The notes: a model not told the origin generated them from the sequence alone. Positions 7,617-16,470 are shown, numbered from the stretch's first letter. The stretch is 42,192 nucleotides of DNA from Akkermansia sp. (GCA_024405455.1 JAKSOT010000009.1:1-42192); one strand, 5' to 3'. Program-made: numbers and translations.

Positions 7617-9788
7617 ATGGGCAAGGTCCGCATTTTTGGAGAGGAGAATCTCACCCCGCAGCCGTCCCTTTACCTGCCGTGCCGATTGGACCGGGAGACG
7701 CTGGAAACGCTTGTGCGCGCCATGGGCGGGCACGGCGACGTGTGCTTCCTGATGGAGCGCCACCTGCGCCCGGAGCCGCGCATGATGCGCTTCATGGAGT
7801 CTGCAGGCCACGTGCTGGAGTTCGATTTCCGCAACTGCGACAGCCGCGACATGCGTGAGAAAATCATGGAGCAGCTCCAGCAGGGGCACGATGTGCTCTA
7901 CGTGCCCGGCATCCCCAACCGCGATTTGGCGTGCGTGAGCGATGTGCCCATGCCGTTCATGATGCACCTGGCCGCCCTGCACATCGCCCCCGTGCCCGTG
8001 TACGTGGGATTCTACCGCAAGGGCTACGTGCGCGTGGTCACGGAGGAGGCCCGCTACGACACCGCCGTGGTGGACGTGCGCCCCAAGCTGGAGCCCGGCC
8101 CGCTGGCCGGCGACCGCACGTTGGAGGCCTGGCTGGAGGCGTCCGCCCGCCACTACGCGGAGCTGCCGCAGCTGCAGGTATCCCTGGCGCGTCTGCTGGT
8201 GGAGGGCATGCGCAAGCACGCCTCCGTGCGCCTGGAGGACGGGCTGGACAACACGGGCATTGAGTACGGCAAGCTGCTGGGCGTTTCCATGGCGCTGGCG
8301 CGGTGGATTCGCGCCAATGTGACGGAGGCCCGCGTGGGCGTGCTCCTGCCGCCGGGCAAGGGCGGCGTCATCGCCAACTTCGCCTGCATCCTGGCGGGCG
8401 TGGTGCCCGTCAACATCAACTACACCTCGTCGGAGGGCGCCTTTGAGAGCATCTGCCGCCAGAGCGGCATCAAGCATTTCATCACCGCCCGCCCGTTCAT
8501 GGCCAAGCTGCCCCAGTTCCCCTGGCCGCCTGCCGACCAAATCATCTACCTGGAGCGCGTGCTCAAGGGGCTGGGCATGTCCAAGATCGCCACCTGGGTG
8601 GCCTTCGCCAAGCTGGCCCCCATGGCCCTGGTGAACAAAACCTTCGACTTGGATGCCCGCAGCGGCAACGACGAGGCCGCGCTGCTCTTCACCTCCGGCT
8701 CCTCCGGGGAGCCCAAGGGCGTGAGCATGACCCACACCATGCTGGTGGGGCAAATCCTCCAGATGTTCTGCAAGGTGGATCTGGACAAGGATGCCGCCAT
8801 CCTCTCCAGCCTGCCCATCTTCCACAGCTTCGGCCTGAGCGTCAGCACCCTCATGCCCGCCGTCTTCGGCATCAAGATGGTCACCTATCCCTCCCCGCTG
8901 GACGCCAAGCGCCTCAACGAGCTCATCGAGACCCACAAGTGCTGCCTCGTGGTCACCACTCCCACCTTCGCACGCAGCATGCTGCGCCGCGCCAACCAGG
9001 ACACCTACAAGAGCGTCCACTACTTCGTGGTGGGCGCAGAGCGCCTGCAGGATTCCGTGGCAAACGAGTTTCAGGAGAAGTGCGGCGTGAAGCTCATGGA
9101 GGGCTACGGCCTCACGGAGGCCTCCCCCGTGGTGGCGTGCTGCCTAGAGGAAACCGGGCCCACCCCGGAGCAGCCCTTCTACGTGCAGGCGTACAAGCGC
9201 GGCGCCGTGGGCCAGCTCCTGCCCGGCCAGGCCGTGCGCATCACCGACCCCGACGACGACTCCATCCGCCTGCCGCTCTCCCAGCAGGGCATGGTGTGGA
9301 TCAAGGGCGCCAACATCTTCAACGGCTACATCGGCCGTGAGGAGCTCAACCGCGAGGTCATACGCGACGGCTGGTTCAAGACCGGAGACCTCGGCAGCAT
9401 GGACCTCAACGGCATCCTCTCCCTCGGCGGCCGCCGCGCGCGTTTCTCCAAAATCGGCGGTGAGATGGTGCCGCACGAGGTGGTGGAGCAGGCCGTGGAC
9501 TCCTTCGTCACCGTGCCGCAGGGCTTCACCGGCCGCGCCGTGGCCGTGGTGGGCGTGCCGGACCCGCAGAAGGGCGAGGCCCTGGTGCTGCTCTCCGCCG
9601 TGCATGATTCCCAGCTGGGCAAGGAGATGGACGCCATCCGCGAGCATCTGGTGGCAAGCGGCCTGCCGCGCCTCTGGTGCCCGCGCGAAATCATCCCCGT
9701 GGAGACCATCCCCGTGCTGCCCACCGGAAAGATGGACCTCAAGGGCTGCCGCATCCTCGCCTTCGAGGCCCTCGGCCTGCCGCTGTAA
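7617..9788 (+). CDS. Acyl-ACP synthetase / lysophospholipid acyltransferase-like fusion (Aas-like)
   Basis: A 723-residue protein with two parts. Residues 1 to about 200 resemble a PlsC-type acyltransferase in overall pattern (QGHDVLYVPGIPNR, PVPVYVGFYRKG), but the catalytic HX4D motif is absent, so this part is probably inactive or only binds substrate. Residues about 210-723 are an AMP-forming acyl-activating enzyme: LLFTSGSSGEPKGVSMTH (about 355-372) is the P-loop, LMEGYGLTEASP (about 492-503) the acyl pocket motif, GWFKTGDLG (about 584) the hinge region, and PTGKMDLKG near 703 carries the catalytic Lys. The layout resembles the cytoplasmic half of E. coli Aas, which reloads fatty acids onto ACP for membrane phospholipid repair. 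ispH follows 18 nt later, so they are probably co-transcribed. Family secure; precise substrate inferred. Confidence 0.8.
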   Translation: MGKVRIFGEENLTPQPSLYLPCRLDRETLETLVRAMGGHGDVCFLMERHLRPEPRMMRFMESAGHVLEFDFRNCDSRDMREKIMEQLQQGHDVLYVPGIPNRDLACVSDVPMPFMMHLAALHIAPVPVYVGFYRKGYVRVVTEEARYDTAVVDVRPKLEPGPLAGDRTLEAWLEASARHYAELPQLQVSLARLLVEGMRKHASVRLEDGLDNTGIEYGKLLGVSMALARWIRANVTEARVGVLLPPGKGGVIANFACILAGVVPVNINYTSSEGAFESICRQSGIKHFITARPFMAKLPQFPWPPADQIIYLERVLKGLGMSKIATWVAFAKLAPMALVNKTFDLDARSGNDEAALLFTSGSSGEPKGVSMTHTMLVGQILQMFCKVDLDKDAAILSSLPIFHSFGLSVSTLMPAVFGIKMVTYPSPLDAKRLNELIETHKCCLVVTTPTFARSMLRRANQDTYKSVHYFVVGAERLQDSVANEFQEKCGVKLMEGYGLTEASPVVACCLEETGPTPEQPFYVQAYKRGAVGQLLPGQAVRITDPDDDSIRLPLSQQGMVWIKGANIFNGYIGREELNREVIRDGWFKTGDLGSMDLNGILSLGGRRARFSKIGGEMVPHEVVEQAVDSFVTVPQGFTGRAVAVVGVPDPQKGEALVLLSAVHDSQLGKEMDAIREHLVASGLPRLWCPREIIPVETIPVLPTGKMDLKGCRILAFEALGLPL

Positions 9789-9806
9789 TTCATTCCCCCG
9801 CACGCC

Positions 9807-11012
9807 ATGGAAACGCCCAAGCCACGCCGACCCGTCAATGTGCGCCGCCCGGAGGTGCGCGACCAGGTGATGCAGGACATCAGCCGCTACGCCAGCCCCC
9901 TGGTGGAGCGCATCCGCGCCAACGGAAACCGCCTGCTGCTGGACAACCTGGACCTCCGCCTGGCGGATGCCTTCGGCTTCTGCGACGGCGTGCGCCGCGC
10001 CATTGAAATCGCCTACGCCACCATCCGCCTCTTCAAGGACAGCCGCATCTGGCTCATCGGCGAAATCATCCACAACCCCGAGGTCAACAAACAGCTGGAT
10101 TCCCTCGGCCTGCGCCACCTCTCATGGAACGAGAACGACCCCGCCTACGATGCCCTCACCGCGGACGATGTGGTCATCATGCCCGCCTTTGGCGTCACCC
10201 GCGCCATGCGCGCCAAGCTGGAGGCGCAGGGCGTGCAGCTGGTGGACAGCACCTGCGGCAACGTCATCAAGGTCTGGCAGCGCGTGCGCTCCTACGCCGC
10301 CGCGGGCGTCACCAGCGTCATCCACGGCAAGGCCCGCCATGAGGAAAGCATGGCCACCGCCTCCCAGTCGTGCGGGCAGGACGGGGCAGGGAACTTCATC
10401 ATGGTGCTGGATGAACGGGAGGCGCAGACGGTGGCGGACGCCATCACCGGCAGGCTTTCCGCGGAGTCCCTGCTGCAGCAGTTCGGCGACCGCGTGTCGG
10501 TGGGCTTCAACCCCGCTGAACACCTGCAGGAAATCGGTCTGGCCAACCAGACCACCATGCTCAAGAGCGAGACCGCGCGCATCCAGGAAATCCTGCGCGC
10601 CGCCGTGGTGGAGCGAGACGGCCATGCGGACCGCTTCCATGTGTTCGACACCATCTGCGATGCCACGCAGAGCCGCCAGGACGCCCTCTTCCGCCTGCTG
10701 GAGCAGGATTTGGACGCCATGATGATTATCGGCGGCTACAACAGCTCCAATACCACCCACCTGGCCCAGATTGCCGCGCAGCGCGTGCCCACTTTCTTTG
10801 TGAAGGACGCCACCTGTCTGGTGGACACCCACTGCATCCGCTGCTACGACTTCGAGGCGCGGAAGGAGACCGAGCGCCCGCTGCCGCGCGGTGCGGCGGA
10901 TTTGCAGCGCTTGGCGCGCGTGGGCATCACCGCCGGCGCATCCTGCCCGGCCAACGTGATTGAGCAGGTCATCCGCCGCCTGGCGGAGCTGCGCCAATGC
11001 CCGCTGCCGTGA
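9807..11012 (+). CDS. ispH: 4-hydroxy-3-methylbut-2-enyl diphosphate reductase
   Basis: The last enzyme of the MEP isoprenoid pathway: a cytoplasmic 4Fe-4S enzyme that reduces HMBPP to IPP and DMAPP. At 401 residues it belongs to the longer plant/cyanobacterial-type IspH group rather than the roughly 315-residue E. coli form. The three cluster cysteines are C59 (FGFCDGV), C150 (DSTCGNV) and C284 (DTICDATQSRQ). GGYNSSNTTHLAQIA and GITAGASCP are the usual substrate-pocket blocks. An N-terminal extension of about 50 residues precedes the first cysteine. It sits 18 nt downstream of the Aas-like gene with no promoter or strong ribosome-binding site between, and converges on the topoisomerase gene with a 12-nt gap. 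Confidence 0.95.
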   Translation: METPKPRRPVNVRRPEVRDQVMQDISRYASPLVERIRANGNRLLLDNLDLRLADAFGFCDGVRRAIEIAYATIRLFKDSRIWLIGEIIHNPEVNKQLDSLGLRHLSWNENDPAYDALTADDVVIMPAFGVTRAMRAKLEAQGVQLVDSTCGNVIKVWQRVRSYAAAGVTSVIHGKARHEESMATASQSCGQDGAGNFIMVLDEREAQTVADAITGRLSAESLLQQFGDRVSVGFNPAEHLQEIGLANQTTMLKSETARIQEILRAAVVERDGHADRFHVFDTICDATQSRQDALFRLLEQDLDAMMIIGGYNSSNTTHLAQIAAQRVPTFFVKDATCLVDTHCIRCYDFEARKETERPLPRGAADLQRLARVGITAGASCPANVIEQVIRRLAELRQCPLP

Positions 11013-11024
11013 TGCCGGCGCGCG

Positions 11025-13172
11025 TCAATCGTCGAAGTTGAACGTGCCCTGCGTGTCCTCCATCGGGGGGACGGGTGTGTCGTCGGCGGGCGGCGGGGCA
11101 GGCGTTTCCTGCGGGGCAGGGGAGTTCTGCGGCGCATCCTGCGGTGCGGGTGCGGGTGCGGGTGTTTCCGCGTTTTCCGGCGCCGTTTCCGCGGGCGCGG
11201 CGGTGGGCATGATGCGCGCGATGCGCTCCACCGGGTTCTTGGTGACGATGTTGCCCATGACGGCGCGGCCCTTGACGCGCAGCTCCGCGAAGTCGAATGT
11301 CACGGGTTTGCGCAGCCGCTTGAACTGGTTCTTGAGGTACACGTTCACGGCGATTCCGGCGCTGTCCTCCTCGGTCTTGTGCACGCTGAAGAAGAACACG
11401 CGGCTGCCCTTGGTGCCCTGGGTGAGGTCGTATTCCTTGTCGCGCGTGAAGCCGCCGATGTGGAAGCGCTTGGCGTAGGTCACGCCCTCCTTGCCGTCCC
11501 GGTAGATCATGTTGAACACCCAGTCCTCGCCGGGGCGCAGCACGCGGATGTCCAGGAGCTTCTTGCCCACGTAGAATTTCTCCTGCACGCGGCGCACCAT
11601 GAGCACGCCCTGGTTGTCGATGGTCAGGATGTCGCTCATTTTCGAGCACTTCTCCACGGGCTCGCCCTTGCGCACGCCGTATCCGGCGAACCCGTCCTCG
11701 TCGATGTACAGGGTTTCGTTCTCCACGGAGGCCTCCGCACGGGTGACGCTCTCGAACTCGCAGAGCTCGGTGCGGCGCGGCCACTGCTCGCCGTACTTCT
11801 TGCGTAGGCCTTCGAACCAGCGGATGGTGTAGCGCGTGAGCTGGTCCAGGTTCTTGCGGCATTGCGCAATGTCCTTCTCCAGCGCCACGATGCGCTTCTC
11901 CGCCTCGTGGATTTCGTACTTGGCTATCTTCTTGATCTTGATTTCCGTGAGCCGCACGATGTCGTCCTGCGTGACGGGGCGGATAAAGTCTTTCACGAAG
12001 GGCTGCAGCTTCTTGTCGATCATGGCGAGTGACTGCTCCCAGCTCTCGCTCTTCTCCAGCTCCTTGTAGATGCGGTTCTCAATGAAGATTTTCTCCAGGC
12101 TCACCTGCATCCAGGATTCCTGCAGCTCGCCCAGCTGCACCTCCAGCTCGCGCCGCAGGGTCTCCTTCGTGTGGTCCACGTTGTGCTTCAGGATTTCGCT
12201 CACACCCATGAACACGGGCTTGCGGTCCACAATGACCACCGCCTTGGGTGAGATGCTCACCTGGCACTCCGTGAACGCGTACAGCGCGTTGCAGGTCTTC
12301 TCCACGTCCTGCCCGGCGGGAAGGTGGATGAGGATGTCCGCCGTGGCGGCCGTGTTGTCCTCAATCTTGGCCACCTTGAGCTTGCCCTTCTCCATGGCGT
12401 TCTCGATGGACTGGATGATGGATTCCGTGGTGGTGCCGTAGGGGATTTCCGTGATGCGGATGAGCTTCTTGGTGGAGGTGTCCAGCCGGGCGCGGCAGCG
12501 CAGGCGGCTGTTGCCCGTGCCGTCGTTGTAGCCGGAGACGTCCAGCAGGCCGCCCGTGGGGAAATCCGGGTACAGCTCGAAATCCTCCTTGCGCAGGTAG
12601 TGGATGGCCGCGTCGATGAGCTCGTTGAAGTTGTGCGGCAGGATCAGGCAGTTCATGCCCACCGCAATGCCCAGCGCGCCCTGCGCCAGCAGCAGCGGGA
12701 ACTTCACGGGAAGCGCCACCGGCTCCTTGTTGCGGCCGTCGTAGCTCAGCTTCCACTCCGTCACCTTCGGGCTGTACACCACTTCCTTGGCGAACTTGGA
12801 GAGGCGTGCCTCGATGTATCGCGGTGCGGCGGCGGAGTCGCCCGTCAGGATGTTGCCCCAGTTTCCCTGCGTGTCGATGAGGTAGCCCTTCTGCCCCAGC
12901 GTCACCAGCGCGCTGCCGATGGAGGCATCGCCGTGCGGGTGGTATTTCATGGTGTCGCCCACCACGTTGGCCACCTTGTTGAAGCGCCCGTCGTCCATGC
13001 TGTCCATGGAGTGCAGGATGCGCCGCTGCACGGGCTTCAAACCGTCCACGATGTGCGGCACCGCGCGTTCCAATATCACGTACGATGCATATTCCAGGTA
13101 GTAGTTCCCGAACATCTGCTGTATCGTGCTCGGGTTCTGCTGCTTGTATACCGGTATCTTCTCCTCGCTCAT
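11025..13172 (-). CDS. Type IIA topoisomerase subunit A (ParC/GyrA family)
   Basis: A 715-residue DNA breakage-reunion subunit that acts with a GyrB/ParE ATPase, not present in this window. The catalytic tyrosine is Y119 in AAAPRYIEARLS. The surrounding VVGDTMKYHPHGDASI and GNWGNILTGDS are the family's quinolone-pocket and gate sequences. A beta-pinwheel-like C-terminal region follows (roughly 470-650) without a clear GyrA box, so it is closer to ParC-like subunits. The final 60 residues are an Ala/Pro/Glu-rich tail ending DTQGTFNFDD, probably disordered. The frame is open to 13211, but the promoter at 13183-13211 overlaps that extension. The ATG at 13172, 10 nt past the -10 box, is therefore the start. 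Confidence 0.9.
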   Translation of the reverse strand: MSEEKIPVYKQQNPSTIQQMFGNYYLEYASYVILERAVPHIVDGLKPVQRRILHSMDSMDDGRFNKVANVVGDTMKYHPHGDASIGSALVTLGQKGYLIDTQGNWGNILTGDSAAAPRYIEARLSKFAKEVVYSPKVTEWKLSYDGRNKEPVALPVKFPLLLAQGALGIAVGMNCLILPHNFNELIDAAIHYLRKEDFELYPDFPTGGLLDVSGYNDGTGNSRLRCRARLDTSTKKLIRITEIPYGTTTESIIQSIENAMEKGKLKVAKIEDNTAATADILIHLPAGQDVEKTCNALYAFTECQVSISPKAVVIVDRKPVFMGVSEILKHNVDHTKETLRRELEVQLGELQESWMQVSLEKIFIENRIYKELEKSESWEQSLAMIDKKLQPFVKDFIRPVTQDDIVRLTEIKIKKIAKYEIHEAEKRIVALEKDIAQCRKNLDQLTRYTIRWFEGLRKKYGEQWPRRTELCEFESVTRAEASVENETLYIDEDGFAGYGVRKGEPVEKCSKMSDILTIDNQGVLMVRRVQEKFYVGKKLLDIRVLRPGEDWVFNMIYRDGKEGVTYAKRFHIGGFTRDKEYDLTQGTKGSRVFFFSVHKTEEDSAGIAVNVYLKNQFKRLRKPVTFDFAELRVKGRAVMGNIVTKNPVERIARIMPTAAPAETAPENAETPAPAPAPQDAPQNSPAPQETPAPPPADDTPVPPMEDTQGTFNFDD

Positions 13173-13182
13173 GGGCCGCCGC

Positions 13183-13211
13183 ATGATACCACGCCCGCGC
13201 GCGAATTTCAA
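13183..13211 (-). promoter_or_regulatory. Promoter of the topoisomerase A gene
   Basis: Minus strand: TTGAAA (13211-13206), 17-bp spacer ending TGG, TATCAT (13188-13183). The start codon at 13172 is 10 nt away, predicting a leader of only a few nucleotides and fixing the start of the gene. Confidence 0.6.
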
Positions 13212-13229
13212 GCGCGCCCTTTTTCTCTC

Positions 13230-13258
13230 TTGCCTCGCCTCCCGTGCCGTGATAGCAT
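13230..13258 (+). promoter_or_regulatory. Promoter placed directly against the start codon
   Basis: TTGCCT (13230-13235), 17-bp spacer, TAGCAT (13253-13258). ATG 13265 follows six bases later, so transcription probably starts at or next to the A of the start codon. Confidence 0.5.
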
Positions 13259-13264
13259 GCCGCC

Positions 13265-13699
13265 ATGTCCGCTGCTTCTTTCTGCGCCTGGATTCGCAGG
13301 CATGTTTCCCTTGCCGGGGTGCTGGCTTTGCTGCTGTCCCTTGCGGTGGGAGCTTGCGTGCGCCTTTGGTGGTTCATCCCCGATGATCCGCAGATGGGGG
13401 ATTTGGTTGACTATTGTGAGCTCATGCGGCAGGTGCTGCCGGTGGTGGCGGTGCTTTTCTGCCTCTTCATGCTGCCGCCCTGGCGGATGAAGCGGCGCGG
13501 CCCCGTGGCCTGGCTGCGCCGCGCGGTGGCGTGTGCCGTGCTGGCCGCCGGAGCCTATGCGAGCGATTTGCTGGCATGTTCCTGCTGTAGCGGCTACTGC
13601 GAGTGGGCGGTGCTCCTGATGCCCCTTGCCGCCATTGCGGCGGTGGTGTGTGCCGCCATTGCCGTGGGTACGTTCTTCGCCCCTTGGAACAAGGATTAG
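13265..13699 (+). CDS. Small four-helix membrane protein of unknown function
   Basis: The 144-residue product is not recognised. It shows four hydrophobic segments (about 15-37, 55-72, 84-100 and 112-137), each separated by short charged loops such as PPWRMKRRGP, so it is most likely an inner-membrane protein. A cysteine-dense patch, ACSCCSGYC, lies between helices three and four and could bind metal or form disulfides on one face of the membrane. It has its own leaderless-type promoter, divergent from the topoisomerase gene, and is followed by a 23-bp tandem repeat array ahead of aroC. Coding potential is supported by strong GC bias at third codon positions and clean helix periodicity. Confidence 0.65.
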   Translation: MSAASFCAWIRRHVSLAGVLALLLSLAVGACVRLWWFIPDDPQMGDLVDYCELMRQVLPVVAVLFCLFMLPPWRMKRRGPVAWLRRAVACAVLAAGAYASDLLACSCCSGYCEWAVLLMPLAAIAAVVCAAIAVGTFFAPWNKD

Positions 13700-13721
13700 C
13701 GCCACGCCTTTCCCTTTGCCT

Positions 13722-13830
13722 GAATTTCTCCTGTTGAATTTCCCGAATTTCTCCTGTTGAAACTCCAGAATTTCTCCTGTTGAGATTGCCGAATTTCTCT
13801 TGTTGAAATGTCAGAATTTCTCACAATGGC
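13722..13830. repeat. Tandem array, five copies of a 23-bp unit
   Basis: GAATTTCTCCTGTTGA recurs with starts at 13722, 13745, 13768, 13791 and 13814, exactly 23 bp apart. The last copy is truncated and diverged (GAATTTCTC only). Because 23 is not a multiple of three, this is not a repeated peptide. The array fills the gap between the membrane protein and the aroC promoter. Confidence 0.9.
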
Positions 13831-13876
13831 GAGCCGAAATATCATAATTTGGCGCTCCTGCGCACGCATTCTCCGC

Positions 13877-13905
13877 TTGATTTGGATGGGGATAACTGGT
13901 AGATT
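13877..13905 (+). promoter_or_regulatory. Promoter of aroC
   Basis: TTGATT (13877-13882), 17-bp spacer, TAGATT (13900-13905). ATG 13918 is 12 nt downstream, giving a very short leader. The 23-bp array lies about 50 bp upstream. Confidence 0.45.
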
Positions 13906-13917
13906 GACCGGCAAGAT

Positions 13918-15000
13918 ATGTCAAGTACGTTCGGTTCGGTGTTCAGGGTCGGCACGTGGGGTGAATCCCACGGTGCCGGCATAGGCGTGGTGGTGGACGG
14001 CTGCCCCGCGCGCGTGGCGCTCACCCAGGAGATGGTTCAGAAGGAGCTGGACCGCCGCAAGCCCGGCCAGAGCGATATCACCACCCAGCGCAAGGAGCCC
14101 GACACCGTGGAAATCCTCAGCGGCGTGATGGACGGCAAGACCCTCGGCACGCCCATCTCCATGATGGTGCGCAACGTGGACGCCCGCCCGGAGGCGTACG
14201 ACGAGATGGCGCACGCCTACCGCCCCTCCCATGCCGACTACTGCTACGACGCCAAGTACGGCATCCGCCCGCTCAGCGGCGGCGGCCGCGCCAGCGCGCG
14301 GGAGACCATCGGCCGCGTGGCCGCGGGCGCCGTGGCCAGGGCCGTGGTGCAGTCCCTCTACCCCAAGATGGATGTCATCGCCTGGGTGGAGAGCGTGCAC
14401 GACCTGGTGTGCACCGTGCCGCCCCACCTGGTGGACCGCGCGGAAATCCAGGCCAACGACGCCCGCACGGCGGACCGCCACCTGGGCGTGCAGATGGCCA
14501 TGGAGATACGCCGCGCCCGCAACGAGGGCGACACCCTGGGCGGCGTGGTGGCCTGCACCGTGCGCAACTGCCCCGTGGGCCTGGGCGACCCCGTGTTCGA
14601 CAAGCTGGAGGCCACGCTGGCGCACGCCATGATGAGCATCCCCGCATGCAAGGGCTTCGAGGTGGGAAGTGGCTTCCGCGCCCCAACCATGACCGGCTCC
14701 GAGCACAACGACATCTACTTCTACGACGGCAAGCGCGTCCGCACACGCACCAACAACAGCGGCGGCATCCAGGGCGGCATCTCCAACGGTGAGGACATCA
14801 ACATGCGCATGGCATTCAAGCCCACCGCAACCATCTCCGCCGCACAGAACACCATCAACGACCGCATGCAGGAAATCCTGCTGCGCGGCCGCGGCCGGCA
14901 CGACCCCTGCGTGCTTCCCCGCGCCGTTCCCATTGTGGAGGCCATGGCATGGATTGTGCTGTGCGACCACATCCTGCGCCAGCGCAGCTGCCGCCTGTGA
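13918..15000 (+). CDS. aroC: Chorismate synthase
   Basis: The seventh shikimate-pathway enzyme, which uses reduced FMN to convert EPSP to chorismate, the precursor of aromatic amino acids, folate and quinones. The 360-residue length is normal. The N-terminal signature [20 protein letters not shown], the [14 protein letters not shown] block, [20 protein letters not shown] and [18 protein letters not shown] are all present, as is [17 protein letters not shown] near the C-terminus. It is a stand-alone gene with its own promoter. AT-rich inverted repeats and tRNA-Asn follow. Confidence 0.96.
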   Translation: MSSTFGSVFRVGTWGESHGAGIGVVVDGCPARVALTQEMVQKELDRRKPGQSDITTQRKEPDTVEILSGVMDGKTLGTPISMMVRNVDARPEAYDEMAHAYRPSHADYCYDAKYGIRPLSGGGRASARETIGRVAAGAVARAVVQSLYPKMDVIAWVESVHDLVCTVPPHLVDRAEIQANDARTADRHLGVQMAMEIRRARNEGDTLGGVVACTVRNCPVGLGDPVFDKLEATLAHAMMSIPACKGFEVGSGFRAPTMTGSEHNDIYFYDGKRVRTRTNNSGGIQGGISNGEDINMRMAFKPTATISAAQNTINDRMQEILLRGRGRHDPCVLPRAVPIVEAMAWIVLCDHILRQRSCRL

Positions 15001-15015
15001 GCCTTTTTCCGCCAT

Positions 15016-15059
15016 CCTTGCAAAAAAAACGCATTTTTGCACAAAAAAAGCTTGCAAGG
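15016..15059. repeat. AT-rich nested inverted repeats between aroC and tRNA-Asn
   Basis: CCTTGCAA (15016-15023) is repeated inverted as TTGCAAGG (15052-15059). Inside, TGCAAAAA (15019-15026) pairs with TTTTTGCA (15034-15041). It may end aroC transcription, although no clean U-tract follows. The right arm overlaps the -35 box of the tRNA promoter. Confidence 0.45.
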
Positions 15060-15080
15060 ACGGGCGAACGGTAGTAATAT
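15052..15080 (+). promoter_or_regulatory. Promoter of tRNA-Asn
   Basis: TTGCAA (15052-15057), 17-bp spacer, TAATAT (15075-15080), about 30 nt before the mature tRNA 5' end. Confidence 0.6.
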
Positions 15081-15109
15081 CCGCCCGCACCCCGTTCAGG
15101 GGAGGCAAT

Positions 15110-15181
15110 TCCGGCGTAGCTCAGCGGCAGAGCGGGTGACTGTTAATCACTAGGTCGTTGGTTCGATCCCAACCGCCGGAG
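15110..15181 (+). tRNA. tRNA-Asn (GTT)
   Basis: A full cloverleaf: acceptor TCCGGCG/CGCCGGA, a D arm with AGCTCAGCGGCAGAGC, an anticodon stem GGTGA/TCACT with loop CTGTTAA (anticodon GTT at 15142-15144), and a T arm GTTGG-TTCGATC-CCAAC. The discriminator base is G. CCA is not encoded. Confidence 0.95.
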
Positions 15182-15187
15182 CGCTAT

Positions 15188-15216
15188 AAAGCCCCATGCT
15201 CCAAGCATGGGGCTTT
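15188..15216. terminator. Bidirectional intrinsic terminator between tRNA-Asn and the MFS gene
   Basis: AAAGCCCCATGC (15188-15199) and GCATGGGGCTTT (15205-15216) form a perfect 12-bp stem with a 5-nt loop, followed by T-rich sequence on both strands. It can serve the tRNA on the plus strand and the convergent MFS gene on the minus strand. Confidence 0.85.
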
Positions 15217-15245
15217 CCGTTTCATCAAGCAAAAACGCAACTGCC

Positions 15246-16430
15246 TCACTTCATCTTGCGGGCGAGAAGGCCGGCTCCGACGACGGCGAGGCCGCCGACG
15301 AGGAAGACGGCCTGGGGGCCTCCGGTGGCTTGCCAGATGATGCCTCCGACGATGCCGTAGGTGATGGAGGCCACGTGGTTGATGGCGATTCCGGTGTAGA
15401 TGCAGGGGGTGATTTCATGCCTGCGGTCGCCGCAGATGCGGGTGATGTACGTGGTGCGCGCCATGCCCATGGCAAAGAGCACCTTGTCCAACACAAAGCA
15501 GCAACCCACCACGCCCACGGCCCATTCCAGCGGCAGCACGTTCGGCGCAAACGCGTACGCCAGGCACAGGCACGCCAGCATCACGCTGTCGAAGATGGTC
15601 ACGTTCCTCTCCCCGAACCGTTTGATGCTCCACCCGATGAACGGCTGGGTGAAAAGGCCGATGACGCCGGCGATGAGCATGATCATGCCGATGCGGCCGG
15701 GGCTCTGTCCGAGCGTGCTGACCATGAGCCAGTACCCGAAGGTGAGGAAGAGCTGCTTGCGGATGCCGTGCAGGGTTTCCAGCCCGTAGTACACGGCATA
15801 CTCGCGGCGCAGGATGAAGTTCTCCCGCATGGAGCGGCGCGGCGGGAAGGTGGCGTCGTTGCGCGTATAGTGGAACAGGCTCGCGCCCGCTATCAGCGCG
15901 CATGCCATCACCGCGTAGTCCACCCCGTAGTCCGCGTTGAACTTCCACTTGGCCCACACGTACAGCGCGCCTGCCAGCGCCGCCGCCGTGCACAGCGCGC
16001 GCATCTGCCCCAGCCGCAGGCTGCGGTTCTCCGGCCGCGCCGTGTGCATCACGATGGAATCGATGGTCCCCATCAGGATGTGCTGGCCCAGGCTCGCCGT
16101 CACCACCCACAGGCTCAGGGTGATGATGCCGCAGTCCGCCGGCAGCGTCAGGATGCCCACCGCGCCCGCCGCCGTCAGCATGCACGCCAGCGCGGAGAGC
16201 TTCACCTCGTTCAGGAAGAACAGCGCGCTGATGACCACGAAGCTCAGCACGCCCGGCAGCTCGCGCGGCAGCTCCATCATCCCGCGCTGCCCCGCGTCCA
16301 TCCCGTGCACGTCGCTCATGTAGTTGCTGAACAGCAAATCCCACACGCCGTTGCCGAACTCCGCCAGGAATATCCCCAGCAGGATCATCACCATCACCTT
16401 GCGGATGCCTGTCTTCGCGCTCGCTTCCAT
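15246..16430 (-). CDS. Major facilitator superfamily transporter
   Basis: The 394-residue protein is almost entirely hydrophobic, with about twelve predicted membrane helices and a central basic loop (HYTRNDATFPPRRSMREN, about residues 208-225) separating the two six-helix halves. IGWSIKRFGERN between helices 8 and 9 matches the MFS inter-helix basic motif. It is an inner-membrane secondary transporter. Nothing in the sequence identifies the substrate. It stands alone between tRNA-Asn and the ankyrin gene, with its own promoter and a shared terminator. Confidence 0.8.
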   Translation of the reverse strand: MEASAKTGIRKVMVMILLGIFLAEFGNGVWDLLFSNYMSDVHGMDAGQRGMMELPRELPGVLSFVVISALFFLNEVKLSALACMLTAAGAVGILTLPADCGIITLSLWVVTASLGQHILMGTIDSIVMHTARPENRSLRLGQMRALCTAAALAGALYVWAKWKFNADYGVDYAVMACALIAGASLFHYTRNDATFPPRRSMRENFILRREYAVYYGLETLHGIRKQLFLTFGYWLMVSTLGQSPGRIGMIMLIAGVIGLFTQPFIGWSIKRFGERNVTIFDSVMLACLCLAYAFAPNVLPLEWAVGVVGCCFVLDKVLFAMGMARTTYITRICGDRRHEITPCIYTGIAINHVASITYGIVGGIIWQATGGPQAVFLVGGLAVVGAGLLARKMK

Positions 16431-16442
16431 GGTCGCGCGCCT

Positions 16443-16470
16443 ATTCTACCACCGTTTTCAAATCGTGCAA
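16443..16470 (-). promoter_or_regulatory. Promoter of the MFS gene
   Basis: Minus strand: TTGCAC (16470-16465), 16-bp spacer ending TGG, TAGAAT (16448-16443). The start codon at 16430 is 12 nt beyond the -10 box. Confidence 0.55.

Noticed and set aside
7617..8220. An active PlsC acyltransferase domain in the Aas-like protein
   Set aside because: No HX4D motif is present in the first 200 residues.
13722..13830. CRISPR array
   Set aside because: The 23-bp units abut directly with no variable spacers, and no cas genes are present.
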